NCBI GenBank assembly: GCA_014055465.1
Contig: WIAF01000001.1
Span: forward strand, 248,001 to 312,000
DNA length: 64,000 nt
Direction of reading: 5' to 3'
DNA from: Nitrospira sp. CR1.1
Lineage (GTDB): Bacteria > Nitrospirota > Nitrospiria > Nitrospirales > Nitrospiraceae
The position numbers were made by a program, and so were the translations under genes. Shown here piece by piece: positions 58,701 through 64,000 of the stretch. Position 1 is the stretch's first letter. Each line of letters begins with the position of its first letter. Under the pieces are notes generated by a model that made no database searches, was not told where the DNA came from, and saw nothing but the letters and a program-made list of their open reading frames with translations.

Positions 58701-60644
58701 GTCCCATTTCCAGTCCCACACCGTCGAATCGTAGGCCATGATCTGGCCCTTCTCATCGCCCGTGTGGCCCGGTTGACCCTGGGCCGGGACAAACATTTCG
58801 ACCCAATCCTTGATGTTCACAATCACAGGATCGGACTTCCAGTTCGTCTTCTGGCTCTTATCGACGATCTTGAAGGTCTTGCCGAACCAGTCGACCGTGG
58901 TGCCGATCAACTTGTCGGACGAGACACCCTGCTTCATGCGGCCCAAGCGATCCGGCAATTCGCGCATATCCGGCATCGTGTCGGTGTGCGCATTGCCGAC
59001 CTGCAACGTATTATAGAACCGGCCGTACCCCCACATGCCCGCCACATAGTGATGCGCGACGTGGCAGTGATAGAGAAATTCTCCGGCCAGATGCTGACAG
59101 CCACCGCCGCCGCATTCCGGTTCCAGGTCGAGGGCCTCAGAAGGGCCGACGACTTCCACGTCCACCCGATCGGACTTCGTCCGGACCACGGGATATTTCA
59201 CCGGTCCGTCCTGTCCCTTAAACCAGTGCTCTTCCTGGTCGGCACGCGGGCTGCGCTGCCAACGGATGGTGCCGCTGTGCGGATGGTGGGAGTGGAACAC
59301 TTCCGATCCACCATGGACCAACCGCCACTTGACCGGATCACCGAGGTAGCCGCGGGCTACCGTGGTGGGAGGGTCACCGAAGGTGTAGGCGCTGTAGGCC
59401 AGCGACTCATCTTCGAAGCCGAAATATTCATGCTGCAAATGCATCTGATCGATGCCGAACGGCTCGCTGCGATAGTTGATCGCGCGGCCACCCGGACGAT
59501 AGGCGTCGGTCAACGGATCGCGCTGGGGCAAGAAGTCGCCCTTCTTGTTCAGCGGCCGGAAGGCTTCGTCGCCGATTTCGTGATAGAACAACACGAATTC
59601 GCGGAAGTCCGGTCCTGACCCGTTATCGATCATGACCTGCCATCCGCTGTTCGTATCGGGCGCGGCGCCCGTGCCAAGCGGATCGAGGTACTTGGAGCCC
59701 TTAGGTTCAACGATGAAAGCACCGAAGAGTCCGAGCACGGTCAACTCACGATCATGGCTCCAGGAGTGGAACTGACGCACACCTTCCTGCATGCCCGGAT
59801 GGATGTACCACTCGAACTCCTGCGCCTTTCCTGGCGAGACCACCGTATCCGGATTGGTCGTCGTGGCGGGCTTTCCAGTGGAACTGACGATCATGCTGGA
59901 AGCCTGGATCACCAAGCTGCCGTCCTCGCCTTCCATTTGGTTGCGCAGCGTCATCTTGACGCAATCGCCCTGGTTGGCGCGGAGCACCAGCGGCTGGATG
60001 ACATCCCCCTGGTTTCCGGTTGTCACCGCACCAGGGTCAAAGCCGTCCTTTTCGCGCGCTTCCTTGTTCTTCGCTTCCTCGGCTCGCGCCTTGTCGATAT
60101 CACCGGTGTGGACGTACATATAGCCGGGATAGAAGTCGAGCCACCGATTCAAGCTGATTTCGATGTTGATCATCGACACGTCGTACTTCTTGACCGGCGC
60201 ATTGGCAGGACATTTCCCGCCCGAAGTCATGACCGGCTCACCCTTCGACGCATCGGAGGCCAGCAGGAAGCTGCTGCCATCCTGCCCCATATACTGGTGC
60301 ATCATCGACATTTCGTTGAATGCACCGGACGTCTGCTGCGCCTTCGCATCCGTCTTCGCCTGCTGTTCCAGCTTCTCCATCAGGCGGTGATGCTGCATCT
60401 CCATCTTCTCTGCATTCCCGGCACGACCCTCCATGGCGTTTTCCACCACGGTCTGACCCTTCAGGGTCTGGGTCCAGCCCGGCATGGCAACCGGCGTCGC
60501 ATGTCCCTCATGCGACTGATCGCCCGGCCCGGCCGCGAACACCCACGGCGCGGCAAGCAAACTGCCCGAGAGCAGCGCCGCCTGCAGGCTCAGCATCGCT
60601 TTGCGACTGATGCGCCTGCGTTTTGACTGCACTGAAGACCTCAT
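55707..60644 (-). CDS. Giant three-unit multicopper oxidase (ceruloplasmin/MofA-like)
   Basis: A 1645-residue exported multicopper oxidase (signal region 1-38). Three tandem units begin with the same strand: CPANAPVKKYDV at 145, CPDNANRKHYNI at 740, CPSDAPVKSFNV at 1252, each followed by an LRAN.GDC strand (221, 799, 1318), so about six cupredoxin domains. Unit 1 has the full HCH-xxx-H-xxxx-M motif (H526, C527, H528, H532, M537) plus HSHHPH (451-456). Unit 2 has HPHFFQF (831-833) and WHDHAFG (979-981). Size and plan recall Mn(II) oxidase MofA and ceruloplasmin; the substrate is unknown. Strong SD GGAGGGAGG; sigma-54 promoter at 60882-60898. Confidence 0.88.
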   Translation of the reverse strand: MRSSVQSKRRRISRKAMLSLQAALLSGSLLAAPWVFAAGPGDQSHEGHATPVAMPGWTQTLKGQTVVENAMEGRAGNAEKMEMQHHRLMEKLEQQAKTDAKAQQTSGAFNEMSMMHQYMGQDGSSFLLASDASKGEPVMTSGGKCPANAPVKKYDVSMINIEISLNRWLDFYPGYMYVHTGDIDKARAEEAKNKEAREKDGFDPGAVTTGNQGDVIQPLVLRANQGDCVKMTLRNQMEGEDGSLVIQASSMIVSSTGKPATTTNPDTVVSPGKAQEFEWYIHPGMQEGVRQFHSWSHDRELTVLGLFGAFIVEPKGSKYLDPLGTGAAPDTNSGWQVMIDNGSGPDFREFVLFYHEIGDEAFRPLNKKGDFLPQRDPLTDAYRPGGRAINYRSEPFGIDQMHLQHEYFGFEDESLAYSAYTFGDPPTTVARGYLGDPVKWRLVHGGSEVFHSHHPHSGTIRWQRSPRADQEEHWFKGQDGPVKYPVVRTKSDRVDVEVVGPSEALDLEPECGGGGCQHLAGEFLYHCHVAHHYVAGMWGYGRFYNTLQVGNAHTDTMPDMRELPDRLGRMKQGVSSDKLIGTTVDWFGKTFKIVDKSQKTNWKSDPVIVNIKDWVEMFVPAQGQPGHTGDEKGQIMAYDSTVWDWKWDGNIARGERESTAPNPKYQWAAKWDDSTRPAILFDPTTGKMAWPLFKPHFGKRVPFSANHSGAPWLEPIHQDANGERTSEPAMPGEQGRWSLCPDNANRKHYNIHFVRMPITLAKKQGKEPAMVDKDGLIYVLHEEERLTRANDDLKLPAVIRANVYDCVDLLLTSEWDDDDYTNFQSSKINIHPHFFQFDTGNSDGVISGMEYEMSVRPFTMWGKKTKHGLPAPMVAKLTGEAKAGATSIKIQMAPGATAFHVNTELMVGMDCLEKGNDPAASLPRDKSCQEVARVKEIKGDMVTFFKPLKHSHPAGDLVSPEFVRYRWWVDVDMGTVFWHDHAFGATTWPHGGFGVTIVEPYGSTYHDPKNGKLVYSGPIADIHSNEPIGAGVSGSFRELMVSIHDTVPHTVNVIEAGNPPGQPIEVALEAGKTVSFQMPEKILNAPNKYINGGTHTTGSGFNFRAAPFAQRLSNNPDTSKLFSSAIHGDPGTPLLRAYTGDTMVFRLLHQLMNESHVWTIAGHTFLTERYAPEANRKNSIHVGIAERYDLVTKAGGFQGMPGDYIHFNGRTSHFAEGGWGILRVLDKPVADLMPLPKGTNPLGIPATPNSVCPSDAPVKSFNVVALDRPMKLNPKAPDAIEVDFERKIEMTMPEGKIFALEEEAATVAGNVMPNPLTLRANLGDCIKVNLKNKMKASRASFFAPGLAFDPKDSQGLNVGNNAGDQTVAPGESRTYTYYAHPANKETTSLVWDGGNIVVNPRNGLYGAIVIGPKGSQYRDPVTGADVSQKNTWRADVIVDTTLSENAGKRNYRDVALFFQDEDNIIGTAFMPYVQNVAGLTSVNYRAEPYKFREEQGCSLGKIFQPCAVDKPEDPVTPLIEAHAGDALRIHVIGANSEQNGMFSVEGHEWPIEPYMAGADMISVVEYAGSEILDVFIRGGAGGPYRQVGDFVWSNARLPYTQSGQWGYLRVLPTGDSRIQPLSASGAGARQADVQPEPQAIPTAMK

Positions 60645-60871
60645 ATGTCGGCCTCCCTCCTTAGATAATCCCGCGCCCTTCCGCGGGAGTGGTTAAAAAA
60701 CGTGGTCGTGTGACCGGCCTCCGTCAGGCAGGACCCCGGCTGCTCCGGCCTCTCCTGTCTTCCTCCACGAAACGCTCCAAAGGAAGAAAGGGCTGGTGAA
60801 GGATGTCCTCAAGGTTCGAGGGAGCAGGTTATTCGGAGGCCGGTCCTAATCACCCGCACCTTCACCAGCAC
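60645..60871 (-). promoter_or_regulatory. Structured 5' leader of the multicopper oxidase mRNA
   Basis: From the predicted sigma-54 start near 60871 to the ATG is about 227 bases. Eleven bases right at the 5' end (GCTGGTGAAGG, 60869-60859) pair perfectly with 60802-60792, enclosing about 56 bases with a smaller stem (CTCGA/TTGAG). No small gene was found in the leader. It could protect the mRNA 5' end or respond to a metal or protein. Confidence 0.5.
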
Positions 60872-60881
60872 CGCCCAACCT

Positions 60882-60898
60882 CGCAATTGATGTGCCCC
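60882..60898 (-). promoter_or_regulatory. Sigma-54 (-24/-12) promoter of the multicopper oxidase
   Basis: The minus strand reads GGGCACATCAATTGCG. Against the consensus TGGCACG-N4-TTGCA the invariant GG and GC are both present with exact spacing (12 bases from GG to GC), CAC and TT also match, and only flanking positions differ. It lies 238 bases upstream of the oxidase ATG and 320 bases downstream of the end of a sigma-54 activator gene. Confidence 0.75.
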
Positions 60899-61218
60899 AC
60901 TAGGGATACCCCATTAAAAACAGAAAAAGCCTTTACATTTAACACGTTATCGAAGCGCGTCAGACAATTTGAAGGGGCGTGAAACGCGACAGTTTTTCTA
61001 GCCGTTTAGACAGCTGACGAGGAAGGCGATATGAACCATTAAAATACAATCACTTAGACTGTCCAACCTACTGGACGCCGGAATCATCAATTCTGTGGCG
61101 ATACGGGGCAGTGGACAGGCCAAAACGGCAGCGAGAGAAAGAAGTATCGGACTGATGCTGAAGGGAATTTTGATGATGCCGGGATGAGAGGGCAATTAAA
61201 ACGGGAATCGTTGCCTGG
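60899..61218. other. Upstream region of the sigma-54 promoter, possible activator sites
   Basis: About 320 AT-richer bases between the activator gene stop and the -24 element. GTCCA-N6-TGGAC at 61061-61076 is a small dyad about 165-180 bases upstream of the promoter, a usual distance for an NtrC-type enhancer. CGTCAG/CTGACG inverted words occur at 60958 and 61013. These are candidates only. No gene was seen. Confidence 0.35.
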
Positions 61219-62622
61219 CTACTGGATGCCGAACTCGTGCAGCTTGTTATAGAGACTTGCCCGGCTGATCTTCAGGAGACGGGCAGTTTTCACCCGGTTC
61301 CCGGACATTTGCTGCAAGGCTTGAAGAATGCGGGCCCGTTCGGCCTGCCTGGCCGCATCCCGCCCAACCGTACGCAGATCGGCGGGCTCTGCACGGGATC
61401 CCAACGCAACCAGATCCGCGCAGGTCAACTCCGAATGAGTGGTGGTGACGACCGCGCGCTCGATATAGTGCTGCAGTTCGCGCACATTTCCTTGCCAAGG
61501 CGCCGCGGTCAAGGCGCGCATCGCCTCATCGCTCACCTGACGAAGCTCTTGCCGATGTCGTTGGCAGGAATCCGCAATGAACTTGGTCACCAAGAGAGGA
61601 ATATCCGCTCGCCGCTCTCGCAGCGGGGGCAAGTGAACAGGCAACACCGCCAAACGATAGTAGAGGTCCTGCCGAAAAGCCTTGGCCTTGACGAGGTCGG
61701 CCAAATCCTTGTTTGTCGCTGAAATGACACGGACATCGATCTTAATGGGCTGGGTCCCGCCGACTCGCTTAATCTCGCCTTCCTGCAGAACACGCAGCAG
61801 TTTCGCCTGAAATGTCGGAGATGTGTCGGCAATCTCATCCAGGAAAATAGTCCCGCCGTCTGCCTCTTCGAACAGACCGGGCTTTGCCCCTGCCGCGCCG
61901 GTGAAGGCGCCTTTGACGTGGCCGAAGAGCTCACTCTCCAACAAGGTCTCGGGGAGCGCACCGCAATCCACGACCACAAAGGGTTTGTCTCGACGATAGC
62001 TGGTGTGATGAATGGTCCTGGCGACGAGTTCTTTCCCTGTCCCGCTCTCTCCTTGGATCAAGACCGTCGCCGAGCTATCGGCCACCAGCCGGATCAGATC
62101 AAACAATTGATGCATGACCGCACATGCGCCGACAAGGTCGCCCAAACGTGACTCGGTCCGTTCCGGACGCGACCGACCCGATTTTTGTTGAAGCACAGGC
62201 GTCGGAAGGGATTGGGGATCAGACGGCTTATGGAACAGGACGAGGACCGAGCCGACTTCGCCTGAGGCCGACATGAGCGGGAAGGCCTGATGCATGCCGC
62301 AGGCGGTGCCATCGCCAGAACTGTTACAGGCAACGGTACGAACCTCACGTGTCTCAAACACCGATTCGGCCGGACAGGTTCCGCACGGATCTTTCAGCTG
62401 AACAAAGGCTTCATAACATTTGGCCGGTTTGCTGACCGAGGGATCCCTGCCTCCGCTGGCCCAAGCCGCGTCATTGGCGTACACCACATTCAGGTCCCGA
62501 TCCATGACGGCAACACGGTCGGTCAATCCATCCGCGAGTTGCCGAAGCGCTTCCAATCGTGCGGCAAGAATGGGATCAGCGAAGGGAGAAGAGGCTACTC
62601 TTGGCGCGTGAGATCCGGCCAT
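61219..62622 (-). CDS. Sigma-54-dependent activator with cysteine-rich PAS domain
   Basis: A 467-residue regulator. Residues about 25-140 are a PAS-like domain with many cysteines ([28 protein letters not shown]), then a AAA+ domain about 165-395 with Walker A GESGTGKE, the sigma-54 contact motif GAFTGA and Walker [12 protein letters not shown], and a Fis-type helix-turn-helix ([22 protein letters not shown]). There is no receiver domain, so the PAS-Cys region probably senses a metal or redox signal. The ATG at 62622 has AAGGAGTG upstream. It precedes the multicopper oxidase gene and likely activates it. Confidence 0.88.
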   Translation of the reverse strand: MAGSHAPRVASSPFADPILAARLEALRQLADGLTDRVAVMDRDLNVVYANDAAWASGGRDPSVSKPAKCYEAFVQLKDPCGTCPAESVFETREVRTVACNSSGDGTACGMHQAFPLMSASGEVGSVLVLFHKPSDPQSLPTPVLQQKSGRSRPERTESRLGDLVGACAVMHQLFDLIRLVADSSATVLIQGESGTGKELVARTIHHTSYRRDKPFVVVDCGALPETLLESELFGHVKGAFTGAAGAKPGLFEEADGGTIFLDEIADTSPTFQAKLLRVLQEGEIKRVGGTQPIKIDVRVISATNKDLADLVKAKAFRQDLYYRLAVLPVHLPPLRERRADIPLLVTKFIADSCQRHRQELRQVSDEAMRALTAAPWQGNVRELQHYIERAVVTTTHSELTCADLVALGSRAEPADLRTVGRDAARQAERARILQALQQMSGNRVKTARLLKISRASLYNKLHEFGIQ

Positions 62623-62654
62623 CTCATCACTCCTTATCTCAGAAGAAACCAAGC

Positions 62655-62682
62655 AGGGCCTTTCTTCACAATGAAGGCCCTA
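62655..62682. terminator. Hairpin between the receiver gene and the sigma-54 activator gene
   Basis: AGGGCCTT and its complement AAGGCCCT with a loop of about ten bases. On the minus strand it is followed by GCTTGGTTTCTT, mildly T-rich, so it may terminate transcription from the receiver gene before the activator gene. A second weaker stem (cgctgga/tccagcg) lies at 62720-62757. Confidence 0.5.
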
Positions 62683-62763
62683 TATGTACTACGCCTGATG
62701 GGTCGAAGACAACCCTCCCCGCTGGAGGGCGACCAGGCCTCAGGGCCCGTCCAGCGCGGGCCT

Positions 62764-63195
62764 TTAGTGAAGCGAGGGCTCTTCCGGCAAGGAGTCGGAA
62801 CGGTGAAGAAGCCGTTTGACGGTGGCTTTTAATTCCGACAGCCGCACCGGCTTGTCGAAATAGGCCGTGGCGCCGCTTTTCATCGCCTCTTCCTTCGTCC
62901 GGGCATCACCGAACGCCGTCATCACAATGATGGGGCAGCCAGGCGCACAGTCTCTCAGCCGATGGACATAATCGAAGCCTCCGGATGGCATTTTCAGGTC
63001 CGTGACGATCAGATCCGGCGCGGCCCTCATCACGGCCTCCAACCCCTCGACCCCATTGCGGGCTTCCCGCAGCTGGTACCCTTCCCCCCACAGCTCATCG
63101 CACAGCAAACTGCGCATATCCTTATCATCTTCCACCACCAGTAACACGGCTGGGGTTCTCCCGTTCACGTCGAGGCTCCGGTAGGCAACACTCAT
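62764..63195 (-). CDS. Single-domain response regulator (receiver only)
   Basis: A 143-residue protein, almost only a receiver domain: acidic pocket in LLVVEDDKDM, phospho-acceptor Asp in LIVTDLKMP, T in VMTAFGD, K in YFDKPVRL. It has a 16-residue lead and a short tail (SDSLPEEPSLH) and no output domain. It could relay phosphate to another protein. It lies 221 bases after a histidine kinase gene on the same strand and is the likely partner. Confidence 0.87.
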   Translation of the reverse strand: MSVAYRSLDVNGRTPAVLLVVEDDKDMRSLLCDELWGEGYQLREARNGVEGLEAVMRAAPDLIVTDLKMPSGGFDYVHRLRDCAPGCPIIVMTAFGDARTKEEAMKSGATAYFDKPVRLSELKATVKRLLHRSDSLPEEPSLH

Positions 63196-63416
63196 GACAA
63201 GGCAGCCAACGCAAACTATGTGCCATCATGCCACTCACCTTGCATGCGGTAACACCTTATGTTTATTGGCAATTTTGCAATGCAGGACTTTTCAAACAGG
63301 AGTGGGGACTGCGCGGCGTTGGCGAGAAAGACCCCACTACCCCAGACGGGCTGCCCCGAAGCGCTACAACCGCATCTGGCAAGGTCCTTCAACTTGGAGA
63401 GGAAAAAAGTTGCCCC

Positions 63417-64000
63417 TTACGATCTCGCATTCGGCGCAACGTGAATCGGCAAGCAGATGGTGAACACCGTTCCTACTCCTGGCTTGCTCTCCACCTGAAT
63501 CGTCCCGCCATGCTCCTCGATAATGCCCCTGACCACGGTCAAGCCCAAACCGGTCCCCTTCCCGAACTCCTTGGTCGTAAAGAACGGGTTGAAGATTTTT
63601 CCAATGACCTCCTGCGGCATGCCGTGGCCGGTATCGGCAATCGTGAGGAGGACCATCCCGCGATCCGGCACAGGCGCTAACGTCGCTCGTAGAGTCCCTC
63701 CTTCCGGCATGGCATGGATGGCATTCATGACCAAGTTGATCAACACCTGACTCATCTGGTCGGCGTCGGCATGGACGAATGGGCAGGCTTCGGCAAACGA
63801 GGTTTCCACGGTGATGTGGCCGTGAGACAGGCGTTCCTGAAAAATTTCAAGGTTATCTTCGATGGTCTGACGCAGGTCGAGCGCGCGATGTTCGACCGGA
63901 CGCCGGCGGGCAAATGCCAGCAGCTGATTCATGACTCGCGTGATCCGTTCGACCTGGCTGATGATCGTTTGCAGGCCTTTTTTGACCGACTCCTCTTTGG
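63417..64000 (-). CDS. Sensor histidine kinase, C-terminal part (cut by window end)
   Basis: At least 193 residues of the C-terminal kinase region; the frame is open to the window end, so the N-terminus is missing. The dimerisation helix after the H-box (SQVERITRVMNQLLAFARRR) and the ATP-binding boxes NLVMNAIHAMPEG, DTGHGM, FFTTKEFGKGTGLGL are clear, as in NtrB-like kinases. The ATG inside the fragment at 63932 is not the true start. It precedes the receiver protein gene and probably phosphorylates it. Confidence 0.9.
   Translation of the reverse strand, partial: KEESVKKGLQTIISQVERITRVMNQLLAFARRRPVEHRALDLRQTIEDNLEIFQERLSHGHITVETSFAEACPFVHADADQMSQVLINLVMNAIHAMPEGGTLRATLAPVPDRGMVLLTIADTGHGMPQEVIGKIFNPFFTTKEFGKGTGLGLTVVRGIIEEHGGTIQVESKPGVGTVFTICLPIHVAPNARS

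Noticed and set aside
63245-63290. A second sigma-54 promoter (TTGGCAATTTTGCA) before the receiver gene
   Set aside because: The distance between GG and GC is eight or nine bases rather than twelve, and it is on the opposite strand to the gene.
1-64000. CRISPR arrays, tRNA, rRNA, transposase genes or prophage
   Set aside because: No regular spaced direct repeats, tRNA-like cloverleaf, rRNA sequence or transposase/integrase motif was found on reading both strands; short tRNAs could still be missed by eye.

Overview
This window looks like a chromosomal segment of a GC-rich, chemolithotrophic Gram-negative bacterium, most probably Nitrospira (inference from gene content; no rRNA marker is present). 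The supporting signs are a 2-oxoacid:ferredoxin oxidoreductase of the kind used in the reductive TCA cycle, a dense set of c-type cytochromes (22 CxxCH sites before position 22,100), a fused cytochrome b6/IV/c, Mla lipid transport genes, outer-membrane barrels and a 1645-residue multicopper oxidase. Almost every gene from 3.7 kb onward lies on the minus strand, so transcription mostly runs from high to low coordinates.

Layout. 0-3.7 kb (+): universal stress protein, small cytochrome c, GNAT/acyl-CoA synthetase fusion. 3.7-4.2 kb: CopG-type antitoxin beside a 5'-truncated BrnT-like toxin. 4.2-10.2 kb: one compact operon with YtxH protein, oxidoreductase gamma-delta fusion, alpha and beta, a cytochrome c'-like lipoprotein, hemerythrin, diheme c, b-type membrane protein and pentaheme c. 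10.6-17.3 kb: a sulfur/electron-transfer operon with TsdA-like diheme c, OsmC, SorA- and SorB-like sulfite dehydrogenase subunits, tetraheme c, DsrE, PPK2 and a monoheme c. 17.6-20 kb: Rieske, cytochrome b6/IV/c and monoheme c. 20-25.9 kb: CBS, DUF2892, two cytochromes, OsmC, Rnk/GreA-like, tandem USP, a sugar nucleotidyltransferase-like protein and a 36-residue membrane protein. 26-28.2 kb: a CusRS-like two-component system. 28.4-31.6 kb: membrane protein, alpha-glucan phosphorylase, VIT1-like protein. 31.6-35.5 kb: Mla-type ABC system. 35.5-39 kb: envelope proteins and an ArnT-like transferase. 39.4-45 kb: RND efflux pair, DUF2892 and an outer-membrane barrel. 45-47.3 kb: TauE and sulfide:quinone reductase. 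47.6-52.3 kb: CHASE3 protein (+), CopD-like, Cys-rich protein, barrel, hemerythrin, Crp/Fnr regulator. 52.5-64 kb: the multicopper oxidase locus with a cupredoxin-like protein, two SUMF1-fold proteins, a sigma-54 activator, a receiver protein and a histidine kinase cut by the window end.

The most interesting system is the multicopper oxidase locus. The oxidase is built of three tandem units (ceruloplasmin- or MofA-like), is preceded by a near-consensus sigma-54 promoter next to a sigma-54 activator gene, has a long structured leader that starts at the predicted transcript start, and is followed by a cupredoxin-like protein and two SUMF1-fold proteins that both lack the catalytic cysteines of formylglycine-generating enzyme, recalling the NirK-NirV pairing. 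Two other signals stand out. An operator-like motif occurs twice around the CusRS-like genes. Three inverted-repeat elements each supply the stop codon of the gene they abut.
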